64,000 nucleotides of DNA, from contig JACQCZ010000014.1 in assembly GCA_016201405.1 (NCBI GenBank), positions 1-64,000 on the forward strand. The letters are read 5' to 3'. This document shows, one piece after another, positions 18,870 through 27,457 of the stretch (position 1 is its first letter; every line of letters starts with the position of its first letter). The notes under the pieces are model-generated. The model worked only from the letters and a program-made list of their open reading frames with translations. It did no database searches and was not told the origin of the DNA. The stretch comes from Candidatus Acetothermia bacterium (GTDB lineage Bacteria; Bipolaricaulota; Bipolaricaulia; RBG-16-55-9). The translations under genes and the position numbers were made by a program.

Positions 18870-19464
18870 AGTGCTCGCGGTTTGGAATCTCTAGTGGAGT
18901 GTACTCCTCATTATCTTCGGCTGACGCCGATTTCCCCGCATAGGTCGTGGTGATGCTGCGGGCAAAGACCTCAACATTCTCCACTTTGATGCCAATCCGC
19001 CCTTCCAGATTGGATTTTACGGTCTCTTGAATCCGCTCACCCAAATCGGTGAGAGGCTTGGTGAGTGGCACCGATGCCCGAATCTTTACCGCGATCCCTT
19101 TATTGCCCTTCATCTGCAAAGTGACTCGCGCATTGGTCAGTCCAAGCTGCTCTTCCAATGTCTTCAAAATAAAATCTCGCACAGCCGATGGAGAGATCCA
19201 GATGGGCCCGCGCGATCCGACGGTCATAATGCGTGCCTTGATCTGATAGAGAATGATTAGTCGGCGAATAAAAAAGATGGCCAGCGCCAGGGAAAAGACT
19301 ACCCACGCGATGTAAATGTTTTTACCTGGTCCATTCAAAAAGTCAACTACGCTAACCTGGAGCCAGCCAAACCGAAAGAGCAGGAAGTATATGCCGTTTA
19401 TCAGCACAAAAAAGAAGCCCAGCCAGTGCCCAATCTCTGCCAGCGCGTCACCGATAGATCTCAT
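18862..19464 (-). CDS. amaP: Alkaline shock response membrane anchor protein AmaP-like
   Basis: Two N-terminal TM segments and cytosolic tail; adjacent to Asp23 and DUF2273. Confidence 0.8.
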   Translation of the reverse strand: MRSIGDALAEIGHWLGFFFVLINGIYFLLFRFGWLQVSVVDFLNGPGKNIYIAWVVFSLALAIFFIRRLIILYQIKARIMTVGSRGPIWISPSAVRDFILKTLEEQLGLTNARVTLQMKGNKGIAVKIRASVPLTKPLTDLGERIQETVKSNLEGRIGIKVENVEVFARSITTTYAGKSASAEDNEEYTPLEIPNREHYE

Positions 19465-19895
19465 CGTCGTCTGCTTCTGCTCCTTGGTAAATCAATCGCG
19501 TCGATCTCATCACTTCCCGGCAGCTCTTCCGTAAGGCCTTCAATCCGCTCTTCCCGCTCAGGAATAGTGAGATCGCTCACAAAGATGTCCACTCCGCTCA
19601 CATAGAGTGCCGTCATCGCTTCCACTTCCATTTTGACTCGCTCTTGAAGCTTTTGAGCCACTTCGTGAATGGGATAGCCATACTCAACCGCAACGTGCAT
19701 GGTGATATGGACTCTGCCATTCTCTTCTTTGGTGATCACACCCCGTCGACGCCCTTCGTCACCCAAGATGGCCTTGATGTTATCAGCCACGTTTCCCCGC
19801 AGGCCGCTCATTCCTTCAACCTCTGCAGCGGCGATCCCGGCAATCGATGAGATCACCTGCTCCGTGATGCTGACTCGTCTCTTGAAATTGGCCAT
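19461..19895 (-). CDS. Asp23/Gls24-family envelope stress protein
   Basis: SITEQVISSIAGIAAAEVEGMSGLRG...ITMHVAVEYGYPIHEVAQKLQERVKMEVEAMTALYVSGVDIFVSDL. Confidence 0.92.
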   Translation of the reverse strand: MANFKRRVSITEQVISSIAGIAAAEVEGMSGLRGNVADNIKAILGDEGRRRGVITKEENGRVHITMHVAVEYGYPIHEVAQKLQERVKMEVEAMTALYVSGVDIFVSDLTIPEREERIEGLTEELPGSDEIDAIDLPRSRSRRR

Positions 19896-19909
19896 GGCTG
19901 TAAAAGTTG

Positions 19910-20467
19910 TTATCGGACTCGCTCTACATAGCTCCCATCTCGGGTATCAACTTTGATCACTTCGCCCTCTTTGATGAAGAGCGGCACCTTCACTTCGGCT
20001 CCGGTCTCCAGAGTGGCAGGTTTGTCACCCCCAGAGACGGTATCCCCTCGCACACCGGGCGTTGTCTTGACCACTTTTAGCTCTACTGTGATCGGCAGCT
20101 CTACTTTGAGCACCTTGTCGTTGTAAAAATATCCACGCATGTCGGTATTTTCGAGCATGTAGTCTTTCAACTCACCAATCTGATCGCGGGTGAGCGTGAA
20201 CTGCTCATAACTTTCGTTCTCCATAAATACATACTCATCGCCAGAGCCGTACAAATACTTGATCTCACGCTCTTCCATGCGAACGACTTTGAAGTCATCG
20301 GTCTCGGTGATCGTTCGCGGAATGACGCGGCCTGTCTGCAGGTGTTTTAGCTTGGTCTGGGCAACGGCCTTGCCTCGTCCCTTAAACATGTGAGCATAAT
20401 CGACCACAGTATATAGCTCGCCTTCGTACTGAATCGTCACGCCTTTGCTAATGTCATTGACGCCCAT
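19910..20467 (-). CDS. efp: Elongation factor P
   Basis: MGVNDISKGVTIQYEGELYTVVDYAHMFKGRGKAVAQTKLKHLQTGRV; ends DTRDGSYVERVR. Confidence 0.95.
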   Translation of the reverse strand: MGVNDISKGVTIQYEGELYTVVDYAHMFKGRGKAVAQTKLKHLQTGRVIPRTITETDDFKVVRMEEREIKYLYGSGDEYVFMENESYEQFTLTRDQIGELKDYMLENTDMRGYFYNDKVLKVELPITVELKVVKTTPGVRGDTVSGGDKPATLETGAEVKVPLFIKEGEVIKVDTRDGSYVERVR

Positions 20468-20519
20468 TCGGCTCGACTCCTTGCTCGTATAAAAATAGCA
20501 TTCATTCAAAAAGAGCTTT

Positions 20520-21419
20520 TCAGTTTTCTCCCACGACTTCAGCCTCATCAGCGGGTTTGGGCTCGACAAATCGCGCTACGATGATACCAATGGCATATAA
20601 TACAACGAAGACACCTGCCAATACCATCTGTGAAAAGGGCTCAGGCGCGACGATTGCGCCTAGCACGACCGCACCGACTATTACATATCTCCAGTTGGTC
20701 ATCAGCGTGCTGCGTTTGATCAGACCCATTCGTACGACGATCACCATCACCAGCGGCAGCTCAAAGCTGATCCCAAATGCAATCAGCAGAAGCATGGCAA
20801 ATGAGATGTAATTGGCAAAAGTGAACATGGGAGTCAGCAACCCCTGGCCGACCCCCACGAAAAATTTGAGCGAGAGTGGCAGAACAATCAAAAAACTGAA
20901 GGCCACGCCTAGATAAAATAGCACACTTCCGGCAAGCAGGAAGATTGAAACATACCCACGCTCTTTGTTGTAGAGAGCCGGCATAACAAACTTCCAGATT
21001 TGGATGAGCACGAGCGGCATTCCCACCAGCAGCCCCATATAAAGCGAAAACTTGATAAAAGTCCAGAAGGCTTCAAAGGGATGAATAAAGACAAGACCAC
21101 TCGTCAGCGAGAGCATGAGCCGCATTGAGCGCGCGAGTGTCTCGATCTGGTCCAGTGTGAAGCAAGGAAGATTGCCACACATGGCTTGCTGCAAGGCGCT
21201 GCGCACGGATGATTCTAGATCCCCAGCTTGGCTCAGAGAGAGCGGAATACCAAGTGCTCGCTGATATGGACTGAGAAGAATGGACATCAGCTGCTCTTTG
21301 AAGATGTAGGCAGCGATGGCGAGAGTGGAGATAATTATTATTGAATTCATGAGCCTTTTGCGAAGCTCATCCAGATGGGCAAGCAGTGGCATACTTCCTT
21401 TTGTGACTTCGTCCGTCAT
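20520..21419 (-). CDS. tatC: Sec-independent protein translocase TatC
   Basis: MPLLAHLDELRKRLMNSI; multiple TM segments; PFEAFWTFIKFSLYMGLLVGMPLVLIQIWKFVMPAL. Confidence 0.95.
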   Translation of the reverse strand: MTDEVTKGSMPLLAHLDELRKRLMNSIIIISTLAIAAYIFKEQLMSILLSPYQRALGIPLSLSQAGDLESSVRSALQQAMCGNLPCFTLDQIETLARSMRLMLSLTSGLVFIHPFEAFWTFIKFSLYMGLLVGMPLVLIQIWKFVMPALYNKERGYVSIFLLAGSVLFYLGVAFSFLIVLPLSLKFFVGVGQGLLTPMFTFANYISFAMLLLIAFGISFELPLVMVIVVRMGLIKRSTLMTNWRYVIVGAVVLGAIVAPEPFSQMVLAGVFVVLYAIGIIVARFVEPKPADEAEVVGEN

Positions 21420-21516
21420 GCCTCAGGCCTCCAGAGTGTAACTAGGATCACGGAACGAGAGTACCCTCTCATGCGTATATGTCTCAAGAGCTGAAATCCA
21501 GAGAGGAGGATGCATC

Positions 21517-21801
21517 ATGAAGTGGGCGTACGTGAAGTTCAAGGACCTTAGAATCTCGCAGGAATTCAAGTTTACCCTCGTTCCAATTCCACAGGGGTTG
21601 ACTGTGGTACAATTCCGCTCCCTTTGGCGTGAAGAGCCTGAGAGCGTGGTCTACGTCCCGACGCGGATGCTGCCGCTTCATGATCAGGATCAGATCTATT
21701 CCTATATCGACGAGTTTGATACGATCATCCTGGCATCCTCGTGGGTTGGAGCTCACCGCCCAATGCACGATATGGCGCGCTCTGCATCGACCATGCCGTG
21801 A
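21517..21801 (+). CDS. Hypothetical protein
   Basis: 94-aa ORF with strong SD (gaggagg) before ATG; overlaps the 3' end of the convergent subtilase by about 49 nt. Confidence 0.5.
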   Translation: MKWAYVKFKDLRISQEFKFTLVPIPQGLTVVQFRSLWREEPESVVYVPTRMLPLHDQDQIYSYIDEFDTIILASSWVGAHRPMHDMARSASTMP

Positions 21802-23162
21802 CCCTGCGCACTGGACGGCAGGCCCAAGTCTTGCGCGGTCTCATCCATACACTTACGCACCTTTTGTGCATCATGGATTCCCATGGAGAAGAGAAGGGCT
21901 GCAACCCCGATGACGTGCGGCACAGCGAATGAGGTGCCGTCCGGCGTTTGGAAGCCTCCACCTGGCGATGTAGTCAAGACATCTGTCCCGGGCGCGATCA
22001 ATTCCACTTCGGGCCCCATATTGCTAAACCAGGCCCGTCCATCCTCTTTGTCGGAGGCGGCGACCGCAATCACTTCGGGATAGGCGGCGGGATATAGAAC
22101 CCGGTCCCCTTTATTTCCTGCCGCGGCGACAAGCAAAACTCCCGCTTTGACTGCCGCCTGGACTGCCTCATGCAGGGCTTGATTCTCTTCTTCCGTGCCT
22201 AAACTCATTCCAATAATTTTTACTCTCTTCTCTACAGCCCATTGCATGCCAAGAATGAGATCGGAGATTGATCCCTGCTCATCAAAGCGCAACATCTTGA
22301 CAGACCAGATGCCAACTTTTGGCGCGACGCCAATGAGTCCGTAGCCATTCTCCTCAGCACCGAGGACTCCCGCGACACCCGTGCCATGTCCGTTGTCATC
22401 AAAAGGGTCCAAATCGCCATGAACGAAGTCCACACCGCCAAGATAATTGCCTTGCAGGTCGGGGTTATTCATGTCAATTCCCGTATCCAGCAATGCAACT
22501 TCGACGCCCTCGCCCAGGATGCCTGGATGTGGTGGCACCCAGGCCCAGGTGCAGCCGCCCAGAGTGAGACTTGCGATTCCAACCAGCAGCACAAAAAGGA
22601 TTATGCGGGATTGAGATAGGGCTAGTGGATTATGATTGGACAAAAATCGAAAAGTTCCGATCAGCCCGAAAATGAGAAACGTGGGCAAGAGAAGATTAGA
22701 TGACTTGTTTTCTGGTATTGAGCTGGGAGATAAATGATGAACAGCGGGTGCATCAACTCGCTTGACACCCCATGGATAGAACTCGATGGGTGTGGAGGCA
22801 TATTTAAAACCGTCATTCTGCTCGGCTTGCACGCCAGACTTAATAGATGCCCACCTTTCAGGAGTGGCAACTACGCTATCGGGTACTATGTATTCAACGT
22901 TCGGATTCTGGCGCAGAACCTGGATCTGCTCACCGCTGACGCGAGCTACAATGGCATTGATCAGATTCAACGAATGCTCAACTTCTCCACCTTGAGCCTG
23001 AACTTGAATGCTGAGGAGCCCCTTGGCTTTTTGAGCGGGTGAGTCGTGGTTTTTTAGACCAATGATGACACTATGCGTATCCGCGAACGCCAACGTGCTT
23101 GTGAATAATGAAAGCAGCAGAACGCAAAACGAGATTCTGAAGAATGCATTCCAATTGCTCAT
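21753..23162 (-). CDS. S8-family serine peptidase with internal hydrophobic hairpin and lipobox
   Basis: Catalytic ALLDTGID, NGHGTGVAG, GTSFAVPH; signal peptide; I9-like prodomain; insertion LLLPTFLIFGLIGTFRFL...RIILFVLLVGIASLTLGGC. Confidence 0.9.
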   Translation of the reverse strand: MSNWNAFFRISFCVLLLSLFTSTLAFADTHSVIIGLKNHDSPAQKAKGLLSIQVQAQGGEVEHSLNLINAIVARVSGEQIQVLRQNPNVEYIVPDSVVATPERWASIKSGVQAEQNDGFKYASTPIEFYPWGVKRVDAPAVHHLSPSSIPENKSSNLLLPTFLIFGLIGTFRFLSNHNPLALSQSRIILFVLLVGIASLTLGGCTWAWVPPHPGILGEGVEVALLDTGIDMNNPDLQGNYLGGVDFVHGDLDPFDDNGHGTGVAGVLGAEENGYGLIGVAPKVGIWSVKMLRFDEQGSISDLILGMQWAVEKRVKIIGMSLGTEEENQALHEAVQAAVKAGVLLVAAAGNKGDRVLYPAAYPEVIAVAASDKEDGRAWFSNMGPEVELIAPGTDVLTTSPGGGFQTPDGTSFAVPHVIGVAALLFSMGIHDAQKVRKCMDETAQDLGLPSSAQGHGMVDAERAISCIGR

Positions 23163-23205
23163 GCTTGTGTAACGACCCCTCTCCACCACCAAAAAGATTG
23201 CCGCA

Positions 23206-25578
23206 TTATAACTCGACGATGGTGATCCCATCCCCCCCCTGTTCCGCCACCGCAGAATAGAAGCGCTTTACGCGGCGGTCTGACTTCAGATTCTCTTGGA
23301 TCGCGCGCCGTAGCGTTCCCGTTCCCTTGCCATGAATGATAAAGGCTCTCTCCATACCACTCAGCACGAGCCGATCCAAATACACATCTACTTCGTGAAG
23401 CGCTTCGCTCACCCTCATACCGTGCACATGAAGCTCGATGCCGGGACTGGCGAGCGAGTACTCATGAACGACCATGTCGGACTTTTTAGGCTTCTTTTCA
23501 GAAGAGACTGCAATCTTCTCTTTTTCAGGCGCGACGCGCAAGTCTGCCAATTTGGCGCGGACGCGAAGCCCTTGCAGATCGACTTCAATCGAGCTTCCAT
23601 CTCCAATCTCGCGCACCAAGCCTACCTGGCTGAGCGGAGCGACATAGACAGGCGAGCCGACCCGCAAGCTATCCAGGTTGACAAGTTCCTCATACCGTGG
23701 CAGAATCGCCTCTGGAACGGCTTCGACGAACTCTTCTTCGGCCTCCTCCAGAAATTTCAGTGAGGCTTTGATCTGCTCCTCAGAGGCACGGCGTGACTCA
23801 TGGAGTGCGTGCTCCAGTCTTCGCCGCGTCTCTTTGAGACGTCTCTCTAGTTCGAGAAGATCATTACGAAGATGCTTCTCTTTACGGGTTTCCAGATCTG
23901 TCAGTTTCTGCTCGAAGTCCTGCCTCTTGGTCTGTGCACTCTTAAGCTCATGGGCGAGACGAGTGCGCTCTTCGGAGAGTGCGATCCGCTCCCTCTCCAA
24001 CAGTCGAATGATCTCTTCGGCTTTAACTGCGCCCTCAGACAGAAAGCTGATGGCATCTTGGACAACATTGTGTTCCAGACCGAGCCGTTCTGCGACGATA
24101 AAGGCATTGCTCGCCCCAACGCCCTCCACCAGCCGATAGGTCGGCTTTAGCGTCTCAATATCAAACTCGACCGAGCATGCTTTGAGCTGCTCATTCTGGT
24201 AGGCAAAATGCTTCAGGGCACTGAAGTGCGTAGTGATGATCATTCTGGATTTTTTGACCAACAGGCTGCGAATAATGCTAATACCCAGGGCTGCACCCTC
24301 TTGCGGGTCGGTCCCTGCGCCGATCTCATCGATCAGTACCAGTGAGCGATCACCCACCTCTGCCAGGATCTTGACCAAGTTTTTCATGTGGGATGAGAAG
24401 GTGCTCAGATTTTGCTGAATGGATTGCTCATCACCAATGTCACTGCGGATCGAGTCAAAGAGAGATAATTCACTCTCAGCGTCGGCGGGGATGGGAATTC
24501 CCGATTGAGCCATCAAACAGAGAACGCCGACAGTTTTAAGCGTGACTGTTTTTCCTCCTGTGTTAGGGCCGGTGACGAGCACACCGAGCTGTCGCGTTCC
24601 AAACTCAAGATCAATGGGGACCACAACACTTGGATCGATCAGCGGATGGCGCGCATTGATCAAATTGATTCTCCCAAACGCATTGAGCTTTGGCATGATG
24701 CAGAGCAATTCGCGGGCATAGCGAGCCCGGGCATAGAGGCCATCCAGTCTCTTGAGGGCTTCATGCGTCTCACGAATGTCGCGGCTCTCTTGCTGGACCT
24801 TTTGAGTCAGCTCGCGCAGGATGCGAAGCCGCTCATCTCGAATGGCGCTGTCCAGCTCACGAATCTCATTGTTCGCTTCGAGGACGGCTCTTGGCTCAAT
24901 ATAAAGAGTCTGGCCAGAGTCCGATGAGTCATGAACAACACAGTCCAGGTCATGTTTGAAGGTGCTTTTAATGGGGATGACAAGGCGGTTGGAGCGGCGT
25001 GTGATGACATTCTCCTGAATCATATTTGAATAGGCTGGGTTATGCAGAAATGACTTGAGCCGTTCGACAACACGCTCTTCGAGAATATGCTTCTGCTTGT
25101 GAAGCTGGCGAAGCCGGGGCGAGGCATCTTCGCGCATCTCTCCATCCTCATCGAACGTCCGGCGAATCATGCCTTCCAGCTCACGGAAGAATTGGACCCG
25201 CTCGGCCACTCTTCGCAAGCCTGGATATTCACCTTGCAATGAAGAGATTTTCTGGCTGAACTCTCGTCCGCTCTCCAGTGTTTTGAGAATGGGAAGAAGC
25301 TCTTCCGCACCCAGGGTCGTCATCTCTCGAGCGCGTTGCAGGATGGGCTCTAGGTCTTCCATCGGTCCAACGGAGAAGCGCGATTCGGCCAGCGCTGCTT
25401 GCATCTCCTGGACGAGATGGAGCTCTCTCTGGATTCGCTCCAGCTCCGAGCTAGGCGAGAGGCTTTCAATGGCGGACCGCCCCAGAGGAGAGGCACAGAA
25501 TTTCTCTATCTCAGCTTTGACCTTGCCAAACTCGAGATCACGCAAGGTCTTTGGATTCACGATTTCGTTCACAATCAA
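23206..25578 (-). CDS. mutS2: Endonuclease MutS2
   Basis: Walker A VTGPNTGGKTVTLKTVG, LIDEIGAGTDPQEGAALG, C-terminal Smr domain HGKGTGTLRRAI. Confidence 0.96.
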   Translation of the reverse strand: MIVNEIVNPKTLRDLEFGKVKAEIEKFCASPLGRSAIESLSPSSELERIQRELHLVQEMQAALAESRFSVGPMEDLEPILQRAREMTTLGAEELLPILKTLESGREFSQKISSLQGEYPGLRRVAERVQFFRELEGMIRRTFDEDGEMREDASPRLRQLHKQKHILEERVVERLKSFLHNPAYSNMIQENVITRRSNRLVIPIKSTFKHDLDCVVHDSSDSGQTLYIEPRAVLEANNEIRELDSAIRDERLRILRELTQKVQQESRDIRETHEALKRLDGLYARARYARELLCIMPKLNAFGRINLINARHPLIDPSVVVPIDLEFGTRQLGVLVTGPNTGGKTVTLKTVGVLCLMAQSGIPIPADAESELSLFDSIRSDIGDEQSIQQNLSTFSSHMKNLVKILAEVGDRSLVLIDEIGAGTDPQEGAALGISIIRSLLVKKSRMIITTHFSALKHFAYQNEQLKACSVEFDIETLKPTYRLVEGVGASNAFIVAERLGLEHNVVQDAISFLSEGAVKAEEIIRLLERERIALSEERTRLAHELKSAQTKRQDFEQKLTDLETRKEKHLRNDLLELERRLKETRRRLEHALHESRRASEEQIKASLKFLEEAEEEFVEAVPEAILPRYEELVNLDSLRVGSPVYVAPLSQVGLVREIGDGSSIEVDLQGLRVRAKLADLRVAPEKEKIAVSSEKKPKKSDMVVHEYSLASPGIELHVHGMRVSEALHEVDVYLDRLVLSGMERAFIIHGKGTGTLRRAIQENLKSDRRVKRFYSAVAEQGGDGITIVEL

Positions 25579-25690
25579 TCGCTAAAAAGCATAGGCCATG
25601 CGGCAAAGAGTTTCAAAGCATGCGAAAAGCCGCTTGCGGAACTCCCAATCCTTGGCTTTAATGGGAACTAACGCAAAAGGAGTGATTCTT

Positions 25691-27010
25691 TTGTCCCGCG
25701 TCATCATCATGGGCGCCGCCGGGCGCGACTTCCACAATTTCAATGTCTTCTTTCGCGACAACAAGAGCTATGAAGTCGTTGCCTTCACAGCTGCCCAGAT
25801 CCCCGATATTGATGGCAGAAGATACCCAGCAGAGCTGGCGGGGAAGCTCTACCCCATGGGCATTCCGATTGAAGCCGAGAGTGGTCTGGCTGAGTTGATC
25901 CAGAAGACCCAGGCCGATTTTGTCATCTTTTCGTACAGCGATGTCTCGCATCAGTACGTTATGGAGAAAGCATCGCTGGCCTTGGCATTGGGATCAAACT
26001 TTATGTTGCTTGGCCCGCGCCACACCCTGCTCAAATCAAAAAAGCCCGTCATCTCCATCACTGCCGTGCGCACGGGAGCCGGAAAGAGCCAGACGACGCG
26101 CCGAGTCAGCGATATTCTGAAAAAGATGGGGCATAAAGTCGTAGTCGTTCGCCATCCCATGCCCTATGGTGACTTAGCCAAACAGACGTGCCAGCGCTTT
26201 GCGACCTACAAAGACATGGACCTTCAAAACTGCACGATCGAAGAGCGTGAGGAGTATGAGCCCCACATCGCAAATGGCAACGTTGTCTATGCGGGTGTCG
26301 ATTATGAGGTCATTTTGAGTGAGGCAGAAAAAGAGGCCGATATCATTCTTTGGGATGGCGGCAACAATGATTTTTCGTTCTATACCCCTGATCTTTCGAT
26401 TGTCTTGGCCGATCCGCACCGCCCAGGTCATGAAATAAGCTACTGGCCCGGGTATTTGAATCTGCTGATGGCCGATGTCGTGATCATCAATAAAGTGGAT
26501 ACTGCCGATAACAAGAATGTTGAAAGCGTACGTGACAACATCATGGAGCGCAATCCCGATGCCATTGTGATTGAAGCGGCCTCGCCCATCACGGTCGATG
26601 ATCCAAACCTGATACGAGGTAAGCGGGTATTAGTCGTCGAAGATGGCCCGACACTCACGCATGGTGGCATGGAGTACGGGGCTGGAGCCATCGCTGCCGA
26701 GAAGTATGGCGCAAAAGAGATGATCAACCCACGGCCGCATGCTGTTGGATCGATCAAAGCAACGTTTGAGAAATACACACATGTGAAGAAGGTTCTACCC
26801 GCGATGGGCTATGGGGATGAGCAGATTCGTGACCTGCAAGAGACGATCAAGCGCTCTGGCTGCGAATCAGTTGTTATTGCCACGCCCATTGATCTGACAA
26901 AGCTCGTCAAATTCGATGTCCCAACCACACGCGTGCGCTATGAGCTTCAAGAGCTGAAGCCGATGAGCTTGGAGGATGTGATTCAGGAGAAGTTGGGAGA
27001 TTTGCTTTAA
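25691..27010 (+). CDS. Cyclic 2,3-diphosphoglycerate synthetase-like GTPase
   Basis: RVIIMGAAGRDFHNFNVFFRDN, AVRTGAGKSQTTRRVSD, ILWDGGNNDFSFY. TTG at 25691, 8 nt after aaaggag, preferred over track start. Confidence 0.8.
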   Translation: MSRVIIMGAAGRDFHNFNVFFRDNKSYEVVAFTAAQIPDIDGRRYPAELAGKLYPMGIPIEAESGLAELIQKTQADFVIFSYSDVSHQYVMEKASLALALGSNFMLLGPRHTLLKSKKPVISITAVRTGAGKSQTTRRVSDILKKMGHKVVVVRHPMPYGDLAKQTCQRFATYKDMDLQNCTIEEREEYEPHIANGNVVYAGVDYEVILSEAEKEADIILWDGGNNDFSFYTPDLSIVLADPHRPGHEISYWPGYLNLLMADVVIINKVDTADNKNVESVRDNIMERNPDAIVIEAASPITVDDPNLIRGKRVLVVEDGPTLTHGGMEYGAGAIAAEKYGAKEMINPRPHAVGSIKATFEKYTHVKKVLPAMGYGDEQIRDLQETIKRSGCESVVIATPIDLTKLVKFDVPTTRVRYELQELKPMSLEDVIQEKLGDLL

Positions 27011-27416
27011 GATCTTCCAGATTGACTCTCATAATTTCGAATTCTCATGCCAAAAGCTGGCTTCATGCTGAAGTGCTCATAAAAGTGCTCAAGCTCTAAA
27101 TCGCAGAGCAGATCAATCATGTAGTGACCACTTAGCTGGTCGAGCATTCTTCGCACAAGCTCCGTGCCGATGCCCTGATTTTGATAAGGCTTGAGTACTT
27201 CGAGTAGAGGGATATAAGTATTCAGACGCCGTCACTGATGGCCGTGATAAAACCAACGACTTGGCCTGCCTCTTCATCTATGGCAAGGACTATGTGATCG
27301 CTCTTCTTTAATAACTTCAGGTGAGTATCCGGTGATGGTGGATTGGTCCAGGTTTCAAAGAAGCCTTGAAGCTGCGTGGGCAAAATCTCTATTGCAGAAT
27401 TTTGATATGCAATCAT
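27007..27416 (-). pseudogene. GNAT-family N-acetyltransferase split by a single-nucleotide frameshift
   Basis: MIAYQNSAIE...GQVVGFITAISDGV* then, shifted -1, LNTYIPLLEVLKPYQNQGIGTELVRRMLDQLSGHYMIDLLCDLELEHFYEHFSMKPAFGMRIRNYESQSGRS*. Confidence 0.8.
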
Positions 27417-27426
27417 GGTTTTATTG

Positions 27427-27452
27427 TGGATTCCTGCTTTCGCAGGAATGAC
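27427..27452. repeat. dRS3/REP-like palindromic repeat
   Basis: tggattcctgctttcgcaggaatgac; TTCCTGC/GCAGGAA stem with 4-nt loop. Confidence 0.7.
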
Positions 27453-27457
27453 GGGCG

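Noticed and set aside
23678-24139. 153-aa plus-strand ORF opposite mutS2
   Set aside because: Ser/Arg-rich antisense frame, typical artefact of the opposite coding strand.
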